A DNA stretch of 64,000 nucleotides from Laccaria trichodermophora. Its lineage: Eukaryota > Basidiomycota > Agaricomycetes > Agaricales > Hydnangiaceae. Where the stretch lies: NCBI GenBank assembly GCA_018417955.1, contig JACTVC010000002.1, positions 1,426,001 through 1,490,000 of the forward strand, in the 5' to 3' direction. A model generated the notes under the pieces. The model was not told the DNA's origin, did not search any database, and worked only from the letters and a program-made list of their open reading frames with translations. Every line of letters starts with the position of its first letter. The stretch's first letter is position 1. Below are positions 47,881 through 60,288 of the stretch, piece by piece. The position numbers and the translations under genes were made by a program.

Positions 47881-48879
47881 ATGTCGTCACAGATTTCACA
47901 GGACTCGGATGCCCCCGACGCGTCAGGTTGGTCGGCGTCGCTGTATAACAAAACAGCTTCGTTCGTCTATTCGGCTGGATTTATCGCACCAGTCCTGAAC
48001 CTACTCGCCGCGCAACCAGGGGAGCGTATTTTGGACGTAGGTTGTGGGAGCGGAGAAGTCACGTTTGTAATTGACAAGGTCGTCAGGCGACAGAAAGGAG
48101 GCCTGGTTGTAGGAGTGGATTACAGCGAGAGCATGGCACGTTATGCTTCGGCACCACTGAGAGACATGAAACTGATGGTGATTCGTCGCACAGATCGAAA
48201 AGGCCAAGGCGAACGGAATTGAACACGCGTTCATTGGCGACGCGCAGGCTCTTCAGATCCCGGAAGAGTTCCAGGAGCACGTTGGCAAGTTCGACGCGGT
48301 CTTCAGCAATGCAACGTTGCACTGGTGCAAACGAAATCCAGCAGGGGTTCTTGAGGGCGTCAAAAAGGTCCTGAAGCCAGGCGGAAGATTCGTCGCAGAA
48401 ATGGGCGGGTTTCTTAATTGCATCGGTACAGCTTTATCCCTTTTTTGGCGGGCAACATTGCTAAAACTCGTGATTCAGGATTGCGGATGGCTTTGTCTGA
48501 GGCAGTCCGTTCGCGTGGTCGAGACCCCAAGGTCTATGATCCTTGGTATTTCCCGTCCGTTGAGGATTATACAAAGGTATGCACGCAACCCGTAGCTGAA
48601 GGCGAAGCAATCTGAACATATGTCTATTAGCTTCTGGTCGCAGCAAACTTCGAGCCGATCCACATCTCTTTGAACCCACGATTCACGGAGATACCTTCGG
48701 GTTTGTACGACTGGATGAAGTTGTTCGCTCGAAACTCATTCCTAAGCGATTTTAACGATGAAGAAGCCGATGAAATTATGAAGGAGGTCGAGGAGAAATG
48801 TCGCGTAGATTGCCAAGATGAAAGTGGGAGGTGGGCCTTGATGTACGCCAGATTGAGGTTCTCTGCTGTTCTGAAATAG
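47881..48879 (+). CDS. class I SAM-dependent methyltransferase
   Basis: Four exons (47881-48135, 48194-48425, 48479-48576, 48631-48879) give 277 residues. Motif I is RILDVGCGSGEVTFVID, followed by LVVGVDYSESMIEKAKANGI (motif post-I), FDAVFSNATLHWCKRNPAGV and KKVLKPGGRFVAEMGG. The HW after motif II and the overall order resemble trans-aconitate 2-methyltransferase and sterol/ubiquinone-type enzymes; the substrate is not determined. Intron 1 (48136-48193) needs a GC donor (ATG|gcacgt) because GT alternatives break the frame. A one-base sequence error is the other explanation. Confidence 0.88.
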
Positions 48880-49327
48880 TCGCATTGTAGTAGAACACGT
48901 ATTGAGCTTGAGAAAAAGAATACCAGTCGATGAGGAGCCTTATAAGAACTGTGTAACATCACCGTGCCTTCATGGATTCATCCCGCGCTCACGTTGGGAA
49001 GAGACAGGGCCGGACTTTGCCGACCCAAAATTTAGTTTGCTCGGACCGGCAGGTGACCGCGTCGTTCCTTTCTCATCGCGGCTGTGGTCCTTTGGTAGTG
49101 CTCATGGAGAGGTAAACTCCATCGACTGTGTCAACTCTGCTTTTCAATGTCCCTACGCCGGAAACATGTCGCGAAAAATACGCCGATACACAATGGTCCG
49201 CCCAACGATCAAAGGCTCAGGGTGTCACACATTGCTCCTGCTCTACTCGATATCTATGCCGTGCGTTCTCCTCAAAAGAAAAACTATCTTTGAGTAGGGC
49301 TTAATTGAACAATCCTAGGCACTGTCT
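48880..49327. other. intergenic, no gene seen
   Basis: About 450 bp between two plus-strand genes. The open frame 48902-49297 has no domain. Upstream exons of the next gene cannot be excluded, because its current start is tight against the first membrane segment. Confidence 0.4.
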
Positions 49328-50594
49328 ATGTTACTAGGTGGCTGCTGCTCGTAAGCCATTGTTTGAAGTCATAAAGCCCGCAAAAGTTAACCAACGCAAC
49401 TTTTCAGAAACATGCTGGTATACGAGCAGCTACTCCTCATGAACCCACGCATTGGTACATTGGTTTATCAACTTCAATATAATGCCACTGACATTGTGAC
49501 TTCCAGGGTCTGCCCTCACCTTCTCTCAGGCAGTCTTCGTCACCGCACTCTCTCTACCATCATTCCTGTCATTCTCGTCTGGTGGAATTATACCTCGGCT
49601 CAAACCGCGGCAAGTACCCCTAACGCAATGGGGTTTACAGGTCTTCGTCTTCACAACTAGTTCTCTCTTGAACAACTGGTCTTTTGCGTACAATGTTCCC
49701 CTCCCACTTCAGATTGTGTTTCGCTCAGCAGGTAGAGGTGACATCTTCTCTTGGAGTCGAGACTAAGTCAAGTTTAGGTCTTCCTATCTCCATGATATTT
49801 GGCTTTGTCTTTCTGAAGAAACGCTACTCAATCATGCAAATTGTCAGTGTTATTGTTTGCATTTAGGTACTTTGACTTATCTCCACTAGATTTCCGTTGG
49901 CATTGTCACAGTCGGAGTTGTGCTTGCCACGCTCTCTCGGACAAGCCCACCGACCAAAGCTACGGAAGCGCCTCTTGACCACGCAGAAGAGCTGCGAAAA
50001 TACGTGATTGGCGTGTCCATGCTCGTTGTTTCGTTAATCTGCACAGGTTTTCTTGGACTCTTGCAAGAACGGACATACCGCAAGTACGGGCCTTGTTGGA
50101 AGGAGGGTGTGTTTTACACGGTACGTTTTACTTGGTCCCGCTCTCGTTGACGAGCTCTCACGCGATTGATATAAAGCATTTCCTTTCATTGCCCGCCTTT
50201 ATATTCCTTAGTGCGGATGTTAAGCAGGGCATCGCGAGCCTATCCAGCCCCATCTCATCTACCCCTGCGTTAACCTCATACTTAATCTTACTCGTGAATC
50301 TTTTCACACAGTTATTCTGTGTTTCGGGCGTGAATCGATTGAGTTCGGTACGTCACTCCATCCCATTGCCCTCCTTCCGATCACCAGCACTCAACTGAAA
50401 TATTTGTTGAAAAGAAAGTTTCTTCGGTTTCCACAAACATTGCATTAACAGCACGTAAGGCGCTGAGTCTGTGTTTCAGCGTTTGGTGGTTCGGCAACGA
50501 TTGGAATTCGCATTTAGGAATTGGAGCTTGCATGGTGTTTATAGGCAGCATCTTGTACACGTTCGACGTCAATACCCACACAAAAAGAGATTGA
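49328..50594 (+). CDS. SLC35B4/YEA4-like UDP-sugar transporter
   Basis: Seven exons (49328-49350, 49408-49454, 49507-49731, 49778-49842, 49890-50120, 50177-50347, 50415-50594) give 313 residues. Family marks are GGCCSNMLVYEQLL, LTFSQAVFVTALSLPSFLSF, SSLLNNWSFAYNVPLPLQIV, FRSAGLPISMIFGFVFLKKR, YRKYGPCWKEGVFYTHFLSL, RLSSKVSSVSTNIALTARKA and LSLCFSVWWFGNDWNSHLGI. Yeast Yea4 and human SLC35B4 carry UDP-GlcNAc and UDP-xylose in ER/Golgi membranes, for chitin and glycan synthesis. The model begins close to the first helix, as in SLC35B4. Confidence 0.9.
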
Positions 50595-50720
50595 AAGCTT
50601 TCATGAGAGCACTGTATAGTAAGTCAGTGATTATAGATACAATCAAGGCCCTGCCTTGGGCAACTTATAATACAATTCCAAGCACAAACGGTCCATCCAT
50701 TGTTCGCTGTTGAGCAGACA

Positions 50721-52789
50721 TTAACTTACCAAATCCCATATCCCATGGCCCAACTCCCTCAACCTCCCATGTTTGCACATCAGCTCCAGTGTGTCACCAA
50801 CACTCCACGAGCCCAAATTTCGCCATCGGTCGTCTTTCTTAAGTACACGTAATATTCTGTCTATTGTTATCTGTCCCCGGCCTGTTGGACGCATTCCTTT
50901 CATGGCCTTCTCGACATGTTCAGTAAGGTAGTCAGGTGTAACAGGGGAATATGCCTCCTCGCGCTCTTGTGGGTCAGAGAGGTACCCGTCGTCGTCCTCG
51001 AGCTGCGTTAACCCTGCAAGCGAACTCGAGCTGAATAAAGTGCTATTTGCTGTCATGTTTGACATGGTAGAATTGTTCGCTTTCCACAAGCGACTAGTGT
51101 CATTTGCAGACATTGATGTACAAAGGTGAACTGGGCCATCCCAAAGAACGATGGATCCCTCCTTATGCAGTGCCCGGATGGCCCATTCGAATAGGCGCTT
51201 CATCTTGCCTGCGAGCTTATCTTCAGCGATTGGTATGGATTTAGAACTCGTTGACCTGGTTGATGAAGCGCCGCCAACTGCTTCTTCAGCCTCTTTGGCT
51301 TTCTTCCTCTCCTCGCGTGCGCGCCGCCTCGCCTCTGCCTCGGTAACTTTCCGAGCCAAGAGGGAGAGTTCCGGGACTCGTCGTAGGTAAGAGAGGGTGA
51401 AGCCTCGCGGAGAGCTTATTGCTGTCCCTGTACTCGTGGTTGTAGGAGGCTTGGTAACAGGAACAGACGAGGTGACATGAGGCACTGTAGATGTTGGAGA
51501 GACACCCGCAAAAGTTAATGGCTTAATTCGGGGGCGAGGAGTATGTTCCACCACTTTAATTACTGGACGAGGAGTAACAAAGTCTTCTGTATTTCTGACG
51601 ACTGCAGAATCATATTGGGAACGTTTCGTGGGAGTCGCAGGGATCTGAGTTAGGGACCTGCCAATCTGTGCGTCGGAGTCACAGTCTGAAAGTGACTCGA
51701 CCTGGTATGTTGGGGACACGAGGTCCGGCAAATTGTCCATATAATGTTTCATGTAGATCCGAAATGTGTTTGCAGTGAAATCTTTCGAATGCAGCCGAGA
51801 CGGATGCCGAAGTTTCCGTGGAGACTGGACGTAAAAAAACGTTAGACGGCAAGGAAGAAATTGGATAATCAGGTACGCACTAGTTGTGTAACGCTTGACT
51901 TCGCCGGACTAGATGCTACCGATGTGGTCGGGCTGGATTGCGGCGCCGGTGAAGGCGAAAAGGTGCGCTTCGTCGGTGGCGAGTGTTTCAAGACACCATT
52001 ATTTTCACGGTGTGGTGAGCCAGAGGAAGGAATGGTGAACGGGCTTAAGAGGGAATAGGACGTTATATGTAGCCCTCGAATAAGCCTACAGTGTTCCAGT
52101 TCGCCATTTGGCGATGAACGTGCTAAGACGAGCGTTCAGACCAAATTTATGCTCGATGATAGATCACTGACACAATTGAGTGACGATCACCTGTCTTTCA
52201 AAACGCTTCTGCACTCTTCCCACAACTTGGATGAAATCGCCTACTTCCGCCTTGGGTGTTGGCATGGGGGGCAAACAGGCTTTCTTTACCTTGCCTGATT
52301 TAGCAACATTTTGTGTGCGGTTCTTTAAAGGACTTGGAGTTTGGCTGTGGGTACAATCGACCACTGCCGTTCCATCATCAACTGTTAATATGTCACATAA
52401 AATCAAATGGAGAATGGAGAATATCCACCACGCACTCACTGGAGTAAACAATCTTCTTAGGGTACACGCTAACCCCGATCACAAGTCCCACAAGACGAAC
52501 ATTCCGGCATGGAACCCGTCCTAACCAGAAAAAATCATAGTCTAGATCGCAATTGAGATTTTAACACTGTGTATTTTAAGTAATACACACCTTCGGGATT
52601 CTCTATCATCTTAAATACGTCGCGAACATGGCAGGGTGCTATGGCTTCGGATGTGAGTGTCCACGTCCAGATGTCCTTCGTGCTAGGAACCGCGGTAGAT
52701 TCAGACAGTCGCTGCCTTTTTTTGTGCGGCGTTGATTCAGATGAAGTGGGCTTGAGACGCAAAGCAGTAGAGTCAACGACGTAGCTCAT
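50721..52789 (-). CDS. STN1: CST complex subunit STN1 (telomere capping)
   Basis: Five exons (52789-52591, 52541-52440, 52381-52174, 52085-51881, 51824-50721) give 605 residues. The OB fold reads IWTWTLTSEAIAPCHVRDVF, DYDFFWLGRVPCRNVRLVGL, VIGVSVYPKKIVYSIDDGTA, VVDCTHSQTP and EVGDFIQVVGRVQKRFERQV. A Ser/Pro linker leads to KDFTANTFRIYMKHYMD, usual after the Stn1 OB fold in fungi. A long C-terminal region has an Ala/Glu/Arg helix and winged-helix-like segments (FEWAIRALHKEGSIVLWDGP, GQITIDRILRVLKKDDRWRN). Stn1 with Ten1 and Ctc1 protects telomeric single strands and helps Pol alpha fill in. The intron before VDDG was set to keep the OB strand intact. Confidence 0.85.
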
Positions 52790-53179
52790 GTAACGTTGAA
52801 GTTCAGCAATACTGTATGTTGGCACTATGTAATGACAGTGAGGCGTGACTTCGTCTCGAACCGTCACCTCCCGTGATGCTGTGACTGTATTCAAATAAAA
52901 AGCCCTGCCGCCGGTTGCAGCTTGTTGCCGTCGGACTTCAAGCCGATCCTCCTGATCCCCATAACATTCAGAAATGGAGATAACATATGGCTGCCATCTG
53001 ACAGAAAGGAGAATGACTCATGGCCTCTCATGGGTTCACTTTCCTAGCGCCGAGTCCAACCTGGTTACCTTTGGCATAAAATTCGCCCACTCATTTCTTA
53101 CTACCCGTCTCCTGGATTGCTCAGATACCTCCCCATTTGGGTTTGACCTCTTCACAAAAAAATTAACCGATCCCCCCGA
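52790..53179. promoter_or_regulatory. divergent region between STN1 and the MFS transporter
   Basis: About 390 bp separating two outward-facing starts. The STN1 frame remains open upstream to about 52894 without another ATG. No specific site is assigned. Confidence 0.4.
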
Positions 53180-55561
53180 ATGATCATGCAGTCCAAAGTT
53201 CGGCAACCGTCATTGCCGGCTACGACGAGCATTCATGATACGAGAAGAGAAGACCCTGAAAAGCTGACCTCGGAGACGCCAGACATGTCGGCGACAACAT
53301 CTTCTGCAATAGATATAGAGCATGTCCCGGTGGCCAACGATCCTCGGCAGTGGTCTTCCTTGCGTAAAGTGATCTTACTTCTTTGACCACGCAGTTCCCA
53401 TTTGCCAACGGTTTTTTGTTACAGAACCTGAGCTTGTTTCTTATCTCAGCAGCCTCTTTGATTGCGGGTCTTGCCAACAACGTACAGAACCGTGAGTTTG
53501 CCACCAAGATGGGATTTTTAATTTTACTGACGTCCAAGCTCAGCTGCTGTTCAAAAAATGGAAGCAGATCTACCTGCTACGAGTGCTCAATTCAGCCTAA
53601 GCCTTTCAATTTTTATTCTGGTTCAAGGCCTTATGCCTTTGGTATGGAGCGCGATTAGCGAAGTGAAAGGCAGAAAGGTGTCACAGTTTTATCTCACTCA
53701 AATTACTCTCAAATAATTGACATAATCATTATAGCTGGTTTACCTTGTTTCTCTCGCCCTCTTCACATTGGGTTCTATTGTTGTAGCTCTAAGTAAAAGC
53801 ATAGGGTTGTGAGTAATTCCGTTCACGGCTTTTGCTTGTTCAATCTCAATGCCGTGACACAGGGTGATAGGCTTTCGAGCACTTCAAGCTGCAGGGTAGG
53901 TTTAGTAGCTGCTTCATTTCCAAAAGTATACATAACTTCTCAATCATTACAGATCAAGTGCAGTCATTGCTATTGGCGCTGCGACGCTCGCAGATATTTT
54001 TGACCCTGCAGAACGAGGAACGAAGGTGATTTCTAATGCTCCCCTATTTCATCAGGAGTCTGAGTACTCAATCCTTTCTAGATGGGTGTATACTACATGG
54101 CGCCTCTCCTTGGTCCCGTGAGGTTTTCCTCGTTCCTCTAACATACCTCATTCTTACAGAAAACAGGCCATAGGACCCATTTTCGGCGGGGCGCTCACCA
54201 CGGGATTTAATTGGCGTGCAATTTTTTGGTTTCTTTCCATTGTCTCAGGATCCAGCTTTCTTGCTTTCTTGTTTTTCTTTCGGGACACTTTCCGCCGCGA
54301 GCGAAGCCTTACATACCAGAATGCCATGAGGCAGCGTATGCGGATCAGTCCTACTAGTTCGCTAACGCCTTCAAATGTTACCTATACCAACCAATCTCTC
54401 CCTCACATGTATGAGAAGAAAAAAACAGTCACCATTCAAGAGAAGAAAGAGTCCGAGGTGCAGGCAGTCCCAATAGCGAAGCTTTCGCTTATGGATGTTA
54501 ATCCATTCAAACCCATACTGCTCGTCGTTTGCCGCGTCAATAATTTTGTGATTCTTATAGCGTCTGGTACGTACATTAGCATTTTATTCCATCACCCGCT
54601 GTTCTCAAAAATACTCGTTCAGGTCTCACGTTCGCATTTGGCTTTCTTGTCGCTTATACATCTGCACGGAGTCTAAGCATGCGGTACCACTACGGGCCGA
54701 TGAAGATCGGGCTCGTAACACTCGCTTATGGACTAGGCCCGTTCACTTTCTTACCTCTCTGAAAAGAGTTAATTCAGCTACTTAAATCAATTTCACTTAC
54801 TTGTTAGGATGTCTTGCGGGTAGCGTATTGGGTGGGCGTTGGTCGGATAGGTCATTGTCGCTATTGAAGGCGGCGAACGGAGGGAAGAGTTCCCCTGAAG
54901 TGAGTGCCAAAACCTCTTTGTAAAGATTTAAGGAAGACCTAACGCTATCGTTTTAGATGCGCCTAAAGAGCACATACCTAGGCGTGTTCCTTTTGCCCCC
55001 AAGTATACTGGTACTTGGGTGGTTATACCAAAAAAAAGTGCACGTCTCCGCCATCTGTGTATTTTTGTTTGCTTGTGGGTTTTTCTCGATGTGCGTTCTT
55101 TGACCTCCCCGAAAATTTTGGTTCCAGAAGCTCTAACTTGTCTGTAGATGGACGTACACGAGCACGATAGCTTACATCGTGGATGCGAACAATGGGCGTT
55201 CTTCGACGGCTGTTGCAACCAATAGTGCATTCAGAGGAGTCATGGCCTTCATTACGACAGAAGTTGCTGTCCCTCTTCAGGTTCGAAAACTCGATTATCT
55301 ACCTATCGTTTAAGTTTCTAATGTTATTACATTTTTAACAGGACGGAGTGGGCGATGGTAAGCTGCGATTCTTGATTTCTGCTCATGTCAACCTTTTTTC
55401 TTTCAGGTTGGATGTACACCATATGGGCTCTGTTAATGCTCTTCGGAGGCGTGCTTATACTCCTAGTTTCTTGGAAAGGGGGGAGGTGGAGAGAGCAGGC
55501 GCAGGCGCGAGAGGTGGAGAACTCAGAGAACGCTGAGGCTGAAGTTGAATCACCGGCCTGA
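53180..55561 (+). CDS. MFS transporter, drug:H+ antiporter (DHA1) type
   Basis: Fourteen exons starting 53180-53368, 53425-53491, 53544-53677 and ending 55342-55357, 55407-55561 give 549 residues. A soluble N-terminus of about 65 residues is followed by twelve predicted membrane segments. Marks of the family are the loop 2-3 signature WSAISEVKGRKLVYLVSLAL (GRK), IGFRALQAAGSSAVIAIGAA, TLADIFDPAERGTKMGVYYM and APLLGPAIGPIFGGALTTGF (motif C), then NWRAIFWFLSI. Such pumps export drugs, weak acids or polyamines at the plasma membrane. The intron after 54736 needs a GC donor (CTAG|gcccgt); GT alternatives reach a stop. Confidence 0.92.
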
Positions 55562-55707
55562 AATTCGGTCACGTTCATCAAGGGCGCGATCATGTGACAT
55601 GACAATGGATGTAAATAATGATCAATAGTATTAGAAGTTCGACTAGGCCTCCAACTTCTGAACAGTCTATCCGTTTCTTGGAACAGGGCGTCGAGGGTTT
55701 CCAAATT

Positions 55708-57899
55708 ATGGCTGGCGCTCTCAGTGGGCATTTAATTGATTCGCTCGAGTCACCCATAGTATCGTCGGGCAACGTGTCTTTCAACCCTCAGATGCATGGA
55801 ACCCCCTACGCAAACGCAGCCAATCAGTCGTTCTCATTCGGGTTTTCACAACCTTTTTTTGCCAACGACAATATATCCGACGATACCATTCTCAAAATTG
55901 CCGCGCTTCAAGCCAAACTTGACCAGAAGCTAGGACCGGAATACATCTCGCAGCGGCCAGGTCCTGGCGGAGGACCGAAATTGACATATGCGGAGGGTTG
56001 GAGGATAATAAACCTTGCAAATGAGGTTTTTGGTTTCAATGGCTGGAGTACGACAGTCGTGAATCTGACAACCGACTTCATTGATTACAATGAAGAATCG
56101 AAACGTTACAATGTTGGGGCATCTGCCATCGTACGGGTGACGTTGAGGGATGGGGTCTTTCACGAAGATATTGGGTATGGAATGTTAGAAAACTCAAAGA
56201 GCAAGGGTGGAGCGCTGGACAAGGTTTGTCTTGAGATCCTACGCTAAGGTTAAACCGATTTACTCTTGGTTCCGTAGTGCAAGAAAGAGGCTGTTACAGA
56301 TGGTATGAAGCGTGCTTTGAGGAGTTTTGGAAACTTGCTGGGCAATTGCCTCTACGATAAATCGTATACGCAGGAGGTTGTTAAAATCAAGGTGCCTCCA
56401 GTGTGTTATTTTCTCGTTGTTCTCTATCAATCATTTCTGAATGTCCCGTTAAATCTAGGCGAAGTTTAATCAAGATCAACTACACAGAAGGCCAGAGTTC
56501 CAAGATACGAAGCCCAACATTTCATCAACATCCCATATCGCAAATTACCCACGACCACCTCATAACTTCAATCAGGCGAATGCGACGACCCCTACGCGAC
56601 CCCCAGTACAGCAGCAGCCACAGATCCACCAGCCAATGAAGCCCATCTCCTCTATCCCTTTGCATATGCGATCTGAACTACCGGTCGCAGGCCCATCTTC
56701 TGGTGCAGAATCATCTTCTAGAATGGCTGCACCCCCCAAACGGTATCAGCAACTCATGAGTGGATCCGCGGCGCCTGCGCCAGCACCTCAACAGAAACAG
56801 TCGGAGCAACCAAAACCGCCTCAAGTTGATCGTAAAGTCACATTTGACATCGTCGAACCGCACCGTTATCCTGAGGCGACCACCTCTAAACCATTGCAAG
56901 CGCCTCCACCTGTCCCTGCGCGTGTCGTTCCAAAAGTGGAGAAAGCCGACGACGACGGCGAAGAATCGTTCACGTTCTTCTCAGATGACGACGCCTTTCT
57001 TGCAGCCGTCGACCTTGGCGAGGGTGACCTTGGGCGGCCCATTGGCAACACTGATTTGGAACGTGATCCGGACATGGGCCGGCCAATCCAAGAGGATGCA
57101 GACATCGGGCGGCCTATTGATTTTGAGTCGAAAGAAAGTGACGAAGAGTTAAACAAACGAAGCGGGACTGGCGTTGGGATTGGAACGACGGGAAAAGATC
57201 CAGGACCACAGCAGCATCAGCAAAGTCGGAAGATAGACGGAAGGTCCGCTTCCCTTTCTCGGAGAGAACAAATCAACGCGGCATTAGCCCAACAAGCTGA
57301 AGCGGAATCGTCGAGGCAACTGCATACTGCGACCGTGGTCAGTGCGGGTTCTTCTGGAGCTGGGGCTGCAGCGGGTATGTTATCAAGGCTTCTTCCAAAC
57401 CACCAGCAACAGCAGCGCCCTTTGGCTACCACGACACCTACTTCTAACCAAGGAAGGGTTGGCAGTAATATCATGTCGGCGCAGCATCAACAAGCCCAAA
57501 ACCAGAATTTTAGACCTCCCTTGCATCATTCATCAAACCAGATACAGAATCAGAACCGTAATCCTGACCGGCAATTCAACTCGATGGTACGTCCCAAGTC
57601 TGAGTTATTTGACCGCTCATGAGCAGCCCACTCTAGAATCAACAAGGACATAGTGAAGAATTTGGGTCCGGGGTGGGAATGAAGAGGCCTGCTGAAGCTA
57701 TGGGGTGCTTTCCCATACCTTTGCTTTTGTATTGTGTTCAATGTTAACGCTGGGGAATTATAGGTCGAACTCTGGTTATAGGAGCTCCCGTCCTGGTATG
57801 GGACTACAGCAGGCCTCTGGACAAGGACAGCCAAAACGGGAGGTGCTAGGACGACTTGATGTGGGTGAGGGTGGGGATGTGAAGCGTGTGAGGAGGTAG
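55708..57899 (+). CDS. RAD52: RAD52 recombination mediator
   Basis: Five exons (55708-56223, 56278-56400, 56459-57586, 57637-57704, 57764-57899) give 656 residues. The ring-forming N-terminal domain is complete: [80 protein letters not shown] and [20 protein letters not shown]. The rest is Pro/Gln rich; an acidic [18 protein letters not shown] motif repeats GRPI elements and is a plausible Rad51 or RPA contact, which is inference. An in-frame ATG at 55618 would add 30 residues; 55708 is preferred because the extension is unlike the family. It starts 147 bp after the MFS stop. Rad52 anneals single strands and loads Rad51. Confidence 0.94.
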
Positions 57900-58169
57900 C
57901 CTTGGTGATGCATGCCTACCTTGCACTTTGACAGAACTGGCTTTTTTTTCTTATATTGAAGGGGGTTCATTGTGCGCGCCACTTGTATTACTTTGCTCAT
58001 TTGTATCATTATTGCATTGCATTAGATTTGCACAACACATTTTGGGAAATCAAAAAATCTTCAGGATCATTCGGAAGTGATTTGCAGGTGAGGCTGTAAA
58101 ATTACCGTGCGAATAGCCGTCATCTTATTCAACAAAAAAACAGCGATATTATCTTCAGCTACCATCGAT

Positions 58170-60288
58170 ATGCAAGATCCCAACAGAAGGGTCGATCCAT
58201 CTCACTCCCCAGAGAAGATCGCGTCCTCTCCCAAAATCCGAGATGTGAAAATCAGCCCAGACGGTAGACGCATTCTGTATCAAGTACAACCGTTCTACAG
58301 GGTCTCTGAAATCACTACTTCCCAACTTTGGCTGGCCGAAACGGACTCTGCAGGCAGCGCACGGCAGCTGACGAATGGCGACTTCAACGACAGGGCCGGT
58401 GTCTGGCACCCAGACGGAAAGCGTGTGTTTTTCTTGTCTGATAGACACGAGGCGGGAAAAGCTGGGCACATCTTCGTGATGACCATTGGGAGAGAGGGCC
58501 AAATCGAAAGCGAGGCCGCGGCATTCTCAAAGGTGTTTGAAGAGAAAAATGTTCAGAAGTTCGAGATATCGCCAGACGGAAATTTCGTGGCTTTCATCGT
58601 TGCTGGTGATAAGGTGGATGGGAAATCCAGACATCATCAGCAGCTGAAGGGCGAACCAAAGGTTTTTGGGGCGAAGGTCGATTTGGCGAGATTGAAGCTA
58701 TTCGATTTCCGCACAGGCATCGTATCCAAAGTTCAATCAATGTTTGGTGATAAACATGTTGAAAGCTTCGCCTGGAGCCCAGACAGTAAGGAGTTGCTAT
58801 GCCGATTACTTGAAAATAAAGGAGCAGAGTTTGCGGAGATGGAGGTGATTATGGAGAGAGTGGCCATCTCTGCTGGTGAGAAAGGCCAACAAAATGCCAC
58901 AGGCTTAGTCGTGAGGAGATATCCACGGGCACCTTCGGGTCCAACTATCTGGCTGTCTTCTGGTCACATCGTGAGTACACAAAGCTACGAGCCGAGAAAT
59001 GTCCTGGATGCCCGAACTTTGACAACACATCGTTTCGACGGGATTGAAAATAAGTTATATGGCCTGACAGAAGACGCCGTGCGGATCGTTGACATGGGTT
59101 GTGGGACACAGAGTCAAAAGGCGATGATTGCAGTGGAGGTTTGCGCCAATGTGGACACCCGCATCGACGTACTGAATTTCGTTGATGATCGCGACGGCAA
59201 CATCATAGTTTTGTCTTCACTCTTCGAGACAAAGGGTGAGGAGGCAATCTGGTTTGGAGCATGGGATGTGAAGTGCTGTGTATCTGAAAAGAATGAGATT
59301 TCATTCGTTTTTGCAGCAGTCCTTAGCTCCGGAATCCACCATAGACCCCCAAACGTTTGGTCAATTCGGGTTCAGGCGACTGCACCACAAAAAAGGCTCC
59401 AGCTTTCGTCTCATCTGCAATGGCTTGCAGATGCCCCCCAGATTACAACCGAGGTTATTCACTGGGAAAGTACGGATGGTACCAAACTGAGTGGCTTGGT
59501 GAGGTATCTGCCAGGGTACAACGGACTCCTGCCGACTATTTTGCATATCCACGGCGGTCCATATCGGTATTAGTCCCAATCATTCGAAGTTCGCCTACTG
59601 ACATAGTTCTTGGCCGCTTAGTCGTGACATTCCAGGTTGGAGATTCCCATTCACAAAGGTTCAGTTCTGCTAAGCTCGTGTTATAACAGACTACATGCCA
59701 TACTTTTGCAATTGGGGAGAGATGCTTGCATCTGCGGGATATCTGGTGATATCACCAAATTACAGGTGGTTCCCTGACCGCATGGGGAGTTACAAAGACC
59801 AAAAATAGATTCAAGGCAGCTGTAGTTGGTGCTGGGGCAGTTGACTGGGAAGGCATGGTCATGCAATCAGCATCACCGGAGCTTGAGGTGGGTCACGCGT
59901 CTCGAGTTCTGAAATTATGTCGATCTGAGCCGTGGGGTTGAAGATGGCCATTAGTGGGCACGATCCTTGGGGCTCAAAGAGAAAGTCGAGTCCCATCCAT
60001 GAAGTTGTTGCAGTAGACACGGCTGTCTTGATTCTCCATGGTGAGAAGGACGAGCGTGTCCCAGTTGGCCAATCGGTTGGATTTTGGAGAGGCCTGAAAA
60101 GGAAGGCTACGGAGAGAGGAAAAAAAACTGCCGAGTTAATTGTCTATCCGAGGGAACCACATGGGTAGGTCGGGGAAGCAAGTAACAGAAGGATGGGTAC
60201 TGATCCGTTTTTTCAAAGGTTTGTGGAACGACAAAATGCAGAAGATGTTATGCGTAGAGTCTTGGTTCATTTCAATACACATCTGTAA
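58170..60288 (+). pseudogene. S9-family prolyl oligopeptidase-like protein lacking the catalytic serine region
   Basis: The model is 58170-59566, 59622-59635, 59690-59887, 59944-60164 and 60219-60288. The N-terminal beta-propeller is intact (KIRDVKISPDGRRILYQVQP, QLWLAETDSAGSARQLTNGD, FNDRAGVWHPDGKRVFFLSD, FAWSPDSKELLCRL). The hydrolase domain begins normally (LPTILHIHGGPY, SAGYLVISPNYR), then jumps from NYR to GGSLTAWGVTKTKNRFKAAV. The segment of some 50-60 residues that normally carries GWSxGG, with the nucleophile Ser, is gone and the join is out of frame. The Asp (HGEKDERVPVGQS) and His (EPHGF) of the triad remain. A cryptic intron at 59767-59810 could restore the frame but not the Ser. 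The start is ATG 58170. Confidence 0.75.
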
